Positions 1 through 7,403 of a stretch of 64,000 nucleotides of DNA are shown piece after piece (position 1 is the first letter of the stretch; each line of letters begins with the position of its first letter). A program made the position numbers and the translations under genes. Location: NCBI RefSeq assembly GCF_000429905.1, contig NZ_AUCT01000029.1, positions 19,824 through 83,823 of the forward strand. The letters are read 5' to 3'. The notes beneath the pieces were generated by a model. The model was given only the letters and a program-made list of their open reading frames with translations. It was not told the origin of the DNA and made no database searches. This DNA is from Desulfatibacillum aliphaticivorans DSM 15576 (GTDB lineage: Bacteria; Desulfobacterota; Desulfobacteria; Desulfobacterales; Desulfatibacillaceae).

Positions 1-1
1 C

Positions 2-589
2 CATGACAAAGCCTCCCGCCTGGAGGCCTTTTCCTGGGGATTGGTTCCGTCCTGGGCCAAAGACGCGGCGGGCGCGGCCCGGCTCATCAATGCGCGGAGC
101 GAAACCGCGGCGGAAAAACCCAGCTTCCGCTCGGCCTATAAAAAGCGCCGGTGCCTGGTTCCCGCCAACGGATTTTACGAATGGACCGGCGGAAAGGGCG
201 CCAAACAGCCTTATTACTGCTCTCCGGCCCCAAAAAAGATGATCGCCTATGCTGGCCTATGGGAAGTCTGGAAGCCCCGGGAAGCCCCCTCAGACAGCCA
301 GGCTCTGCATTCCTTCACCATCCTCACCCGGGAGGCCGACGCGTCTTTCGCCCCAATCCATCACAGAATGCCCGTCATTCTTCAGCCCCAGGCCTGGGCA
401 TCCTGGCTGGATCCCCAAAACCAGAACCCCGGAGAATTGAATAATCTTCTGGAAAACAATTTCATGGGAGAGATCCAAACCTGGCCGGTTTCCAAGGCGG
501 TCAACTCCCCCTCGCACAACGATCCGAACTGCATGGCGCCCATAGAACTTGAAAAAACCGCCCCGCCCAAGCAGCAAACCTTATTTTAA
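2..589 (+). CDS. SRAP/YedK-family protein, 5' end outside window
   Basis: C-terminal part of an SOS-response-associated peptidase-like protein. The frame is open to the left edge, so the N-terminus with the family's catalytic Cys2 lies outside the window. Visible landmarks are FSWGLVPSWAKD followed by INARSET, then RCLVPANGFYEW and YAGLWE, in the order normal for the family, and a late HHRMPVIL block. In characterised members (HMCES/YedK) this domain forms a thiazolidine crosslink to abasic sites in single-stranded DNA. About 195 residues are visible, close to the usual 200-230. No terminator is evident after the stop codon; the next gene is a regulator 150 bp downstream. Confidence 0.88.
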   Translation, partial: HDKASRLEAFSWGLVPSWAKDAAGAARLINARSETAAEKPSFRSAYKKRRCLVPANGFYEWTGGKGAKQPYYCSPAPKKMIAYAGLWEVWKPREAPSDSQALHSFTILTREADASFAPIHHRMPVILQPQAWASWLDPQNQNPGELNNLLENNFMGEIQTWPVSKAVNSPSHNDPNCMAPIELEKTAPPKQQTLF

Positions 590-682
590 TATTTCAATAT
601 AACAAGCTATTATTATGGAATAAACTATCTTGATAAGCGTCAGTCTCACTCCGGCGTTTCGATTTTTTTTCGCCCCACCCTA

Positions 683-714
683 TTGACTTGATATATATCA
701 AAACGATATATATC
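683..714 (+). promoter_or_regulatory. padR promoter with two palindromic half-operators
   Basis: The 10-bp palindrome gatatatatc occurs twice, at 690-699 and 705-714, one and a half helical turns apart. It overlaps a plausible promoter (TTGACT at 683-688, 18-bp spacer, TATATA at 707-712) 27 bp before the PadR start codon. Position and symmetry fit autorepression by a dimeric winged-helix PadR protein; that role is inferred. Confidence 0.55.
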
Positions 715-740
715 ATTTCAACATAGCGAAAGGATCCACC

Positions 741-1274
741 ATGGACATCCAAACCATGATCCTGGGCTTCCTCATGAACCAGGATATGACCGGATACGAC
801 ATCCGCCAAAAATTCGATATGTCCTTCGGCTTTTTCTCAGGACTCAGCTACGGCTCCATCTATCCGGCCTTGAAAAAAATGGAGGCCGCCGGACTCATCA
901 CAACCCAGTTGATGATCCAGGAAGGGGCCCCCAACAAGAAGCTCTGTGCCGTCACGGACAAGGGGCGGGAGGCTTTTCACGAAGCCATGCGCGCCCCCTT
1001 GGGCCTGGACAAGTATAAAAACTCCTTCATGGCGCGGCTGTTTTTCTTCGCCCATCTGGAGCCCTACGAACGCCGGACGCTGGCCGTCAACTACATGAAC
1101 TCCCTGAATAAAATGTTCGAAAAGCTACGAGAATACGAACCGATCATCCGTGCGCACGCCGATCCCTTTGAGTTGCTTTGCTTTGAATGCGGGCTGAGGT
1201 TTGCCGAGGATGTGATGAGCAATATGCAGGATACCGTAAAAGCGTTGGAGGAGTCCGGGCTTGATAAGAACTAG
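741..1274 (+). CDS. PadR-family transcriptional regulator
   Basis: 177 residues. The N-terminal winged helix carries the PadR signature: ILGFLMNQDMTGYDIRQKF, then GLSYGSIYPALKKMEAAGLI and a basic wing. The C-terminal half (about residues 95-175) is the helical dimerisation region, as in the longer PadR-s2 type (VirR/AphA-like). ATG at 741 follows an AAAGGA Shine-Dalgarno sequence. Palindromes directly upstream suggest self-control. The flavoprotein 60 bp downstream on the same strand is the likeliest target or operon partner. The inducer cannot be deduced. Confidence 0.9.
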   Translation: MDIQTMILGFLMNQDMTGYDIRQKFDMSFGFFSGLSYGSIYPALKKMEAAGLITTQLMIQEGAPNKKLCAVTDKGREAFHEAMRAPLGLDKYKNSFMARLFFFAHLEPYERRTLAVNYMNSLNKMFEKLREYEPIIRAHADPFELLCFECGLRFAEDVMSNMQDTVKALEESGLDKN

Positions 1275-1333
1275 CCGTCCTGGCGTCTTACCGGACTTTA
1301 AAATTAATCACCGTGGCTAACAGGAGGTCATCC

Positions 1334-2182
1334 ATGGAAAATCCCATTCCCAAGTCCCTTCAATTTCCCCATTACCAGCAATACGGAACAGCCGAGCCCA
1401 ATTCCATCAAGAAGGTTCTGGTCATCCAGGGCAGCCCGCGAAAAGACGGCGTAAGCAAGACCGAAGTGGTCACGGCGGCCTTTCTGGAAGGCTGTGAGCA
1501 GGCCGGCGCGTCCACCGAAATCGTGAACCTGCGCGACAAAAAAATCGCCCACTGCCAGGGCTGTTTCACCTGCTGGACCAAAACCCCGGGAGTCTGCATC
1601 TTCAAGGATGACGTGCCGGAAATCATGCAGAAGACCGAAGAGGCCGACCTGGTGGTTTACGCCGCGCCCTTGTACCATTTCGGCATTATCTCCCTGCTGA
1701 AAAAATACATCGAACGCACCCTGCCCTCGGTGGAGCCCTACCTGATTCCCCGGGGCGACGGACACACCACCCATCCCCATCGCAAAGGATACAAGGACGT
1801 CCAGAACACGGTGATTATCGGCGTGTGCGGATTTCCCGAGGTCTCCCATTTCGGAGCCTTTTCAGCCAATTTCCATTACCTGGCCGCGGCAGGCGGGGAT
1901 TGGGGCATGAACATCATCGGTGAAATCTATCGCCCGGCCTCCGAGCAGTTGAACAATCCCATTTTCGACGAGGAAAACAACCGCGTCCTGGACGCGGCCA
2001 GAGAGGCGGGACGCGACGCCGTGACCCTGGGATACGTCAAGCCCGAAACCGTGGACGCCATCGCGAAAGTCAGCCAGGATCAAAAGGAAATGCAGGACAT
2101 GGCCAACCAGGCGTGGGATTATTGCATCAAGAATAACGTGACCATGCCCGAACTCCAGTTGGCTTTGCTGGAAAAAAAATAA
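1334..2182 (+). CDS. NADPH-dependent FMN reductase-like flavoprotein
   Basis: 282 residues with a flavodoxin-like fold. The phosphate-binding loop VIQGSPRKDG is at about residues 30-39, followed by a Cys motif (HCQGCFTCWTK) characteristic of the iron-sulfur flavoprotein/FMN-reductase group, and APLYHFGIISLLKKYIER, the conserved segment after the second flavin loop. ATG at 1334 is chosen over the in-frame start 21 bp upstream because AGGAGG lies at 1322-1327. Only three cysteines cluster, so whether it holds an [Fe-S] cluster is unclear. It follows padR and may be a stress- or xenobiotic-responsive electron carrier (inference). Confidence 0.82.
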   Translation: MENPIPKSLQFPHYQQYGTAEPNSIKKVLVIQGSPRKDGVSKTEVVTAAFLEGCEQAGASTEIVNLRDKKIAHCQGCFTCWTKTPGVCIFKDDVPEIMQKTEEADLVVYAAPLYHFGIISLLKKYIERTLPSVEPYLIPRGDGHTTHPHRKGYKDVQNTVIIGVCGFPEVSHFGAFSANFHYLAAAGGDWGMNIIGEIYRPASEQLNNPIFDEENNRVLDAAREAGRDAVTLGYVKPETVDAIAKVSQDQKEMQDMANQAWDYCIKNNVTMPELQLALLEKK

Positions 2183-2204
2183 GGGCTGTCATTCCGCCCT
2201 TTTC
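2179..2204. terminator. Bidirectional hairpin between convergent genes
   Basis: Stem aagggc (2181-2186) pairs with gccctt (2196-2201), with A-rich sequence before and T-rich after. It overlaps the stop codon of the flavoprotein and sits at the stop codon of the convergent ferredoxin gene, so it can end transcription from both sides. Confidence 0.6.
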
Positions 2205-2893
2205 TTTCCGTAAGGGCAGGCGGAGGTGCAAATGCCGCAATTATGCCCTTTGTGGAATTCAAAGAAGTGCATTTTTTTGTAAATATCGCAGGCTTGCGCG
2301 TCCAGGATGTCCTCCCGGGGCGCGCCGGCCTGCCAGCTTTTGCCGCTTAACGCTCCGGCCGGGCATGCGTCCACGCACTTTCTGCAGGTCCCGCAATGGC
2401 CCACATCCTTAGCCGGGCCGCAATCCAAAGGCATGTCCGTAAACACCGTGCCCAAACGCACCCATGGGCCGTAAAGCCGGGTCACCAACTGGCAATGCCT
2501 GCCGATCCACCCCAGACCGGCCCGGGTGGCTGCGGTCTTGTGAGGGAAGTCCCCCCGGATGTTCTCGTAATCCGTGCGCATGGAAGCGGCCAGGGTCTTG
2601 GCCCTATATCCCCTGGACCAGATGGCGTGGGCCAGTTCCAGGGCGATGCGGTTGATTTCGTTGTTCACCCGGGTGTATTCCGCCGCATAGGCGCGGTTGG
2701 GCCCCTTGCGGATGGACTGCATAATCTCCGGGTTCATGGGCAGGCCGAAAGACACAGCCCGAGGAAAGCCGTCTCCGTATTCATCTTGAGGCGTTTCAAA
2801 TTCCTGCAAATCCGCCCCGCCCCATAACTCCACCCCCTGGGCGTCCATCCATTCCTGCAGCCAAGCTAATTTCATTTGATTTTTCGAAACCAT
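2189..2893 (-). CDS. QueG-like [4Fe-4S] protein (epoxyqueuosine reductase-related)
   Basis: 234 residues. The central segment (AATRAGLGWIGRH, then TDMPLDCG) and two cluster motifs, CGTCRKCVDACP and CGICTSACPYG, match the C-terminal half of epoxyqueuosine reductase and related corrinoid/Fe-S proteins. It is shorter than QueG (about 350) and lacks the C-terminal HEAT-like part, so it is probably one of the short paralogues widespread in anaerobes rather than the tRNA enzyme. ATG at 2893 has AAAGG five bases upstream; a GTG six bases further out is less likely. The gene is divergent from the molybdopterin oxidoreductase and shares the intergenic Fur-like box with it. Confidence 0.78.
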   Translation of the reverse strand: MVSKNQMKLAWLQEWMDAQGVELWGGADLQEFETPQDEYGDGFPRAVSFGLPMNPEIMQSIRKGPNRAYAAEYTRVNNEINRIALELAHAIWSRGYRAKTLAASMRTDYENIRGDFPHKTAATRAGLGWIGRHCQLVTRLYGPWVRLGTVFTDMPLDCGPAKDVGHCGTCRKCVDACPAGALSGKSWQAGAPREDILDAQACDIYKKMHFFEFHKGHNCGICTSACPYGKKRAE

Positions 2894-3074
2894 GTGCACC
2901 TTTATATGCCCTATTGGTCCATGTTTCTTACTACGCTGATTTTATCAGAATATATCTATCCAAGGCAATTTGCAAACCTGCTATTGCAAACTTGCTATCC
3001 TGCAACACCCTGGCTTTTATAAATTTTTGAACGAGAGGCGCACTTCTTTTCCCGTAAAAAATCAAAGAGCAAAA

Positions 3075-3093
3075 AATAATGATTATCATTATA
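3075..3093. promoter_or_regulatory. Fur-box-like operator
   Basis: AATAATGATTATCATTATA matches the 19-bp Fur consensus GATAATGATAATCATTATC at 16 positions; the mismatches are the two outer bases and the central A/T. It ends six bases before the -35 element at 3100. Metal-dependent repression of the molybdopterin gene, and possibly of the divergent ferredoxin gene, is inferred. Confidence 0.7.
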
Positions 3094-3099
3094 TCAATA

Positions 3100-3129
3100 T
3101 TGACATATCGTACGGGCCTTTGGTAAATT
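3100..3129 (+). promoter_or_regulatory. Sigma-70-type promoter
   Basis: TTGACA at 3100-3105, 18-bp spacer, TAAATT at 3124-3129, facing the molybdopterin oxidoreductase and adjacent to the Fur-like box. Confidence 0.5.
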
Positions 3130-3421
3130 ATCGGGCGGACAGGACGACGTGAAGGAGCGCCGAAAACGACTGCGAACCATCTCCCCTTCCATGCTGAAAG
3201 CCTACGGGCTTGCGGCTTTTATGGATTTCTGCACTTTCACCGTTTTTAGTCCCAGGGCGATCAAGAGGTTTGATTGTCTATCCGATAAACAGAAGATGGG
3301 CGGCGCCGCCTTTTTTAGGACTGCCGCCCCAAAATATGGCTGGAATTCCCTTTTTGGATTCCGGCTGTTTGTAATTTTGGAAGAGCGTAGAAGCGCATCT
3401 TTAAGAACCAAGGAGAATCCA

Positions 3422-5509
3422 TTGACCGAATCGTTAAAGACGACTTACAGCATTTGCGGCATGTGCACCGTGCGTTGCCCCATCAAAGTGGAAACCGGGC
3501 ACGGCAGAGTAAGGTTCATCCAGGGAAACCCCAATTTTTCCTCCATGAAGGGCGTGTGCCCGCGTGGAGTCGCCGGCAAAGCCCTGGTGGAAGACGATGA
3601 AAGGCCCCAAAGCCCGTTGATCCGCGTGGGCGAAAGAGGCTCCGGCCATTGGAAAGCCGTGTCCTGGGACGAGGCCTTGGATTACATCGCCAACAAAATG
3701 AAAGGCGTCATGGACAAATACGGCGCCAGAGCGGTTTCCCTGTCGGACCGCGGCGGCCCCTTCCGCGACATGCACCGGGCGTTTCTCAGAGGCCTGGGCA
3801 CTCCCAACTATTGCAACCACGACGCCTCCTGCGCCCGCAACGTTCAGCACGCGGCATTGTCGCTCACAGGCCAGGGCCGCAAAGCCGTGGAATACGACCT
3901 CAAGAACGCCAAGCACGTGGTGCTGCAATCCCGAAACATGTTTGAGGCGGTGAATGTGCAGGAAGTGGGCGATCTGGTGGACGCCATGGACAAAGGGTGC
4001 CGTCTGACTGTAATCGACATCCGGGCCAATGTCTCCTCCACCAAGGCCAACCGCTTTTTCATGGTGCGCCCGGGCACGGACTACGCCCTGAATCTGTCGG
4101 TCATCCACGAGCTTTTAAAGGAAGGTATTTACGACAAAGACTTTGCTTCCAAGCATATCCAGGACCTGGACGCCCTGGAACAATTCGTCAAGCCCTACAC
4201 CCCGGACTGGGCCGCCAAGGAATGCGGCGTGTCCGCGGAAAGCATCCGCGCCTTCGCCAGGGAACTGGCCGACGCCGCTCCCTCGGTGATCTGGCATCCC
4301 GGCTGGATGACCGCCCGGTACAAGGATTCCTTCCAAGTATCCCGCACGGCGTACATCATCAACGCCTTGCTGGGGTCCTACGGCGCCAAGGGCGGCCTGC
4401 CTTTTGTGAACAAACCCGGAGACATGGGCGTCCGCTCCCTGAAAAAATTCATGGATCTCTACCCTTCTCCGAAGGACGAACGCGTTGACGGCGCAGGCTG
4501 GAGACTGCCCCATATTGAAAAAGGCCCCGGCCTGACGCATTTACTGTTCAAAGCCATGGAAACCGAGGATCCCTATCCGGTCAAGGCATACATCGCGTGG
4601 AGGCACGACCCCCTTATGGGCTTGCCCGACCCCGACCGCTTGCAAAAAAGATTCAACAACCTGGATCTCATGGTCAGCGTCACCTTTTCCTGGTCCGACA
4701 CGGCCTGGCACTCCGATGTGGTCCTGCCCCTGTCCACCTATCTGGAAAGGGAAAGCATCATCGCCGCCAAAAACGCGCTGCAGCCCTATTTCTTCCTGCG
4801 CCAAAGGGCTATGGAACCGCGCTTCGACTCCAAGGCGGACTGGGAAATCGTCTCCGGCCTGGCGAAACGCCTGGACCTGCCAGAACTGGTCTTTGACTCC
4901 GTGGAAGACGTCTGGGCCTTCCAGTTGAAAGACACCGGATACACCATCGACGATTTCAAGGAAACAGGCCGGATTCTTTTCGCGGATAAGCCCGTATACA
5001 AGGCCCAGGAGGACATTGCCTTTAAAACGCCCTCCAAAAAGATAGAAATCATTTCGCAAAAATTGGAAGACGCCGGCATTCAATCCCTGAAGCCTTACGA
5101 GTCTCCGCAACAGCCCCCCGAAGGCGCCTTCCGCCTGACCTTCGGCAGGGTCGCAACTCACACCCAGGGACATACCGCCAATAACACGGCCCTCTCCGAA
5201 CTCATGCCCGAAAACGTCCTGTGGATCCACTCCGGCCCCGCAGAAGCCCTGGGCATCGAGGACGGCGCCACAGTCAACGTGGCCAACAACGGGGCCCAGG
5301 AGAGCATCAAGGCCCGCGTCACCGACTGCATCCATCCGGAGGCGGTCTTTATGGTCCACGGCTTCGGACATCGCCTTAAGGTGGAATCCCGCGCTCTGGG
5401 CAAAGGCGCGGCGGATAACCGCCTCATGACAGGCGGCCTGGACAACTGGGACCGGGCGGGCGGCGCTGTCGCCATGCAGGAGCATTTCGTCACGGTGACG
5501 CCTGCGTAA
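3422..5509 (+). CDS. Molybdopterin-dependent oxidoreductase (DMSO reductase family)
   Basis: 695 residues from a TTG start at 3422 with AAGGAG eight bases upstream. The N-terminus binds [4Fe-4S] (CGMCTVRCPIKVE, later GVCPRG). The Mo/W-bis-MGD domain follows, with NYCNHDASCARN holding the probable Cys metal ligand, and the C-terminal MGD-binding beta barrel ends with NRLMTGGLDNW. The size and the lack of a Tat signal place it with cytoplasmic or membrane-associated catalytic subunits such as the acetylene hydratase/thiosulfate-polysulfide reductase-like groups; the substrate cannot be told. No electron-transfer or membrane subunit is adjacent, so partners must be encoded elsewhere. Extension to the GTG at 3149 adds 91 residues without family similarity. 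Confidence 0.88.
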   Translation: MTESLKTTYSICGMCTVRCPIKVETGHGRVRFIQGNPNFSSMKGVCPRGVAGKALVEDDERPQSPLIRVGERGSGHWKAVSWDEALDYIANKMKGVMDKYGARAVSLSDRGGPFRDMHRAFLRGLGTPNYCNHDASCARNVQHAALSLTGQGRKAVEYDLKNAKHVVLQSRNMFEAVNVQEVGDLVDAMDKGCRLTVIDIRANVSSTKANRFFMVRPGTDYALNLSVIHELLKEGIYDKDFASKHIQDLDALEQFVKPYTPDWAAKECGVSAESIRAFARELADAAPSVIWHPGWMTARYKDSFQVSRTAYIINALLGSYGAKGGLPFVNKPGDMGVRSLKKFMDLYPSPKDERVDGAGWRLPHIEKGPGLTHLLFKAMETEDPYPVKAYIAWRHDPLMGLPDPDRLQKRFNNLDLMVSVTFSWSDTAWHSDVVLPLSTYLERESIIAAKNALQPYFFLRQRAMEPRFDSKADWEIVSGLAKRLDLPELVFDSVEDVWAFQLKDTGYTIDDFKETGRILFADKPVYKAQEDIAFKTPSKKIEIISQKLEDAGIQSLKPYESPQQPPEGAFRLTFGRVATHTQGHTANNTALSELMPENVLWIHSGPAEALGIEDGATVNVANNGAQESIKARVTDCIHPEAVFMVHGFGHRLKVESRALGKGAADNRLMTGGLDNWDRAGGAVAMQEHFVTVTPA

Positions 5510-5517
5510 AACAAGCC

Positions 5518-5546
5518 TTGGGAGGCGCACTCTGCAAGCCTCCCAA
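5518..5546. repeat. Hairpin downstream of the molybdopterin gene
   Basis: ttgggagg (5518-5525) pairs with cctcccaa (5539-5546) just after the stop codon. No T-run follows; it may protect the mRNA 3' end ahead of the true terminator at 5567. Confidence 0.4.
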
Positions 5547-5566
5547 TCATATAGCCTTAAAACACA

Positions 5567-5617
5567 AGGACGGCGGTTCCGGTTGCGCAACGCAGCCGGA
5601 ATCGCCGCCCTTTTTTT
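5567..5617 (+). terminator. Strong Rho-independent terminator
   Basis: A stem of about 20 bp with few mismatches or wobbles pairs 5567-5586 with 5591-5612 around a short CAAC-type loop, followed by seven T residues. It ends the molybdopterin transcript and insulates the CpxP-like operon. Confidence 0.85.
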
Positions 5618-5720
5618 CCCGCTTCATACTTCTTAACAATCTGTACAAACTCACGCAAGAAAGCCGTGGCAGACTCCTGTGCAACGTTGTCGTTAAACCC
5701 ACTGCATAAAGGAGATTATC

Positions 5721-6188
5721 ATGAAGATGAAAACAAAGAAGATGCCGAAAATTTTGGGAATTCTCGTTCTGTCGATGGTTCTGGGGGGCTTTCTTTTCGC
5801 CGGATGCCGCAATAACTGCCGCTTCAATCATGACCCGGAGGTTGTCGCGCTTCGCGTGGAAAAAGGCCTGGATCGGGCTTTGTCCAAATTAAAAGCCGAC
5901 GAGGCTCAGCAAGAGGAAATCCATGGCATTGCGCAATTGCTCCTGGAAGACGCGCTCACGGTCAAGCAAAGGGCTAAAAATTCCCGGTCGGCGATGGTGG
6001 AAACCCTTTTGGCCGAAGAAATTGACCGGGAGGCTCTGCACCAACAACTGGATGAGCAAATCCGCCTGATGACGGAATTCGCCCATAGGACGGCCGACAA
6101 ATTGGCCGATATGTCCGCCGTGCTCACGGTTGAACAAAGAGACGCCCTGCTGGAGCACATCAAGGCCAAGCAAGAGGAATGCTTCTAA
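5721..6188 (+). CDS. CpxP/Spy-like periplasmic lipoprotein
   Basis: 155 residues. The lipoprotein signal peptide has a lipobox LFAGC at about residues 25-29, so the mature protein is probably a membrane-anchored periplasmic lipoprotein. The mature part is all-helical and charged, and carries the LTxxQ-type motif LTVEQRDALL near the C-terminus, typical of CpxP, Spy and metal-resistance sensors such as CnrX. AAGGAG lies eight bases before ATG. It heads a cluster with a PAS protein and a CpxR/CpxA-like pair, so it is probably the periplasmic inhibitor or sensor partner of that kinase, as CpxP is of CpxA (inference). Confidence 0.75.
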   Translation: MKMKTKKMPKILGILVLSMVLGGFLFAGCRNNCRFNHDPEVVALRVEKGLDRALSKLKADEAQQEEIHGIAQLLLEDALTVKQRAKNSRSAMVETLLAEEIDREALHQQLDEQIRLMTEFAHRTADKLADMSAVLTVEQRDALLEHIKAKQEECF

Positions 6189-6228
6189 AAGCCTTTTTAA
6201 CGACCCGGACGCAAGAGGAAAGGAACGC

Positions 6229-6621
6229 ATGATGCAAAATATGGAAGTGGAACAAGAAATTTTGGACGGATTTCACCTGTTTTGGGACAACTTTCCCTTC
6301 CCGGTCATGCTGAACAACAAGGACCGGATGATCGTTGACTGCAATAAGGCGGGCAGAGCCCTTGGATACGCCCCGGGAACCTATTGCTACGAACAGGGAG
6401 GCAAGGAAATGCACAAGGGATGCCTTGCCGGAAAAGCCATGAAGCGGCAAAGCGCCGTGCGCAAAATTGGGACGATAGACGCTCTCGGCATGGTTGTGGA
6501 CTCCTACTGGATTCCCCTGCCCGGCCGCGAGGACCTTTACGTGCATTTTGGCATCGACATCACCGAGTATGTGCAGAACAATCAGCCGGAGCCCGTCTGC
6601 CTGAAAAGCCAGGCCTGCTAA
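6229..6621 (+). CDS. Small single-PAS-domain protein
   Basis: 130 residues read as one PAS fold: DNFPFPVMLNNKDRMIVDCN is the PAS core start and YVHFGIDITEYV the terminal strand and linker. It has no output domain. Cysteines and a histidine in the middle (TYCYEQ, MHKGCLAGKA) could bind metal or sense redox state. ATG at 6229 is preceded by AGGAAAGGA; longer in-frame extensions overlap the CpxP-like gene. It lies between the CpxP-like gene and the two-component pair but is separated from the latter by a strong inverted repeat. Probably a cytoplasmic sensor accessory; the ligand is unknown. Confidence 0.65.
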   Translation: MMQNMEVEQEILDGFHLFWDNFPFPVMLNNKDRMIVDCNKAGRALGYAPGTYCYEQGGKEMHKGCLAGKAMKRQSAVRKIGTIDALGMVVDSYWIPLPGREDLYVHFGIDITEYVQNNQPEPVCLKSQAC

Positions 6622-6637
6622 ACGTTGATCGGATGAG

Positions 6638-6679
6638 CCGGGGCTGATGATTCTCATATTCTGTTTTCATCAGCCCCGG
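6638..6679. terminator. 13-bp perfect inverted repeat before the response regulator
   Basis: ccggggctgatga (6638-6650) pairs exactly with tcatcagccccgg (6667-6679) over a 16-base loop, 20 bp before the response-regulator start. It may act as a partial terminator/attenuator or as an operator; the T-run after it is poor. Confidence 0.55.
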
Positions 6680-6698
6680 TTTACGGTATGATTTCACC

Positions 6699-7403
6699 AT
6701 GGAACAAACATTGATCAACATCCTGATGATCGAAGACGACCAGCGGCTGGCCAAGCTCACCCAGGAGTACCTGGAGCGCAACGGCTTGGCCGTCTCCCTT
6801 TCCGGAGACGGAGAAGCCGGGCTTCAGCAGGCCTTGCAGCACCGATTCGACGCCATCGTGCTGGACCTCATGCTGCCGGCGCGCGACGGAATTTCCGTGT
6901 GCCAGCGCATCCGGGAGCATTCCGACGTCCCCATCATCATGGTCACGGCCAGGGGCGAGGAAGCCGACCGGGTCATGGGCCTGGAGATCGGCGCGGACGA
7001 CTATCTGCCCAAGCCCTTTTCCCCCAGGGAATTGCTCGCCCGCATAAGGGCCATGGTCCGCCGGGCCAGGGGCCAGGCAGGCCCCCGCAGCTCCGTGGTG
7101 GTCGTGGGCGATCTCATGCTGGACCCCGCCGCCCTCACCGCCGTGTTGGACGGCGCCCCTCTGGACTTGACCACCTACGAGTTCGCCCTGCTAAAGGCCC
7201 TGGCGGAACGGGCCGGCCAGGTTCTCTCCCGGGAGCGTCTGATGGAGCTTGCCAAGGGCAACGCCGAGGAGGCTTTCGACCGGTCCATTGACGTACATAT
7301 TTCCCGGCTGCGGCAAAAAATCGGGGACGATCCCCGTCACCCCACACGAATCCGCACGGTGCGCGGAGCAGGATACCAATACCTCAGCCGAGGAAACTCA
7401 TGA
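6699..7403 (+). CDS. OmpR/CpxR-family response regulator
   Basis: 234 residues. Receiver domain at about 1-120 with acidic pocket IEDD, phospho-acceptor Asp in VLDLMLPARDG (about residue 54), switch Thr in MVTARGEE and Lys in YLPKPFSPREL. A winged-helix DNA-binding domain covers about 135-232 (LTTYEFALLKALAERAGQVL to TVRGAGYQY). The stop overlaps the kinase start (ATGA), indicating translational coupling. The CpxP-like gene upstream suggests an envelope-stress system, but orthology to CpxR rather than RstA or another OmpR subgroup is not proven. Confidence 0.92.
   Translation: MEQTLINILMIEDDQRLAKLTQEYLERNGLAVSLSGDGEAGLQQALQHRFDAIVLDLMLPARDGISVCQRIREHSDVPIIMVTARGEEADRVMGLEIGADDYLPKPFSPRELLARIRAMVRRARGQAGPRSSVVVVGDLMLDPAALTAVLDGAPLDLTTYEFALLKALAERAGQVLSRERLMELAKGNAEEAFDRSIDVHISRLRQKIGDDPRHPTRIRTVRGAGYQYLSRGNS

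Larger units (their letters stand above)
2894..3421. other. 528-bp divergent intergenic region with long leader
   Basis: Holds the Fur-like box and a promoter for the rightward molybdopterin gene, leaving a leader of about 285 bases before its TTG start. The leader is open in the same frame back to a GTG at 3149, but that translation (Arg-rich, no family similarity) does not look like oxidoreductase sequence. No tRNA or recognisable riboswitch was seen. Confidence 0.5.

Noticed and set aside
3149..3421. In-frame 91-codon extension of the molybdopterin oxidoreductase
   Set aside because: Arg/Phe-rich translation without family similarity; the TTG at 3422 has an AAGGAG and starts just before the [4Fe-4S] motif.
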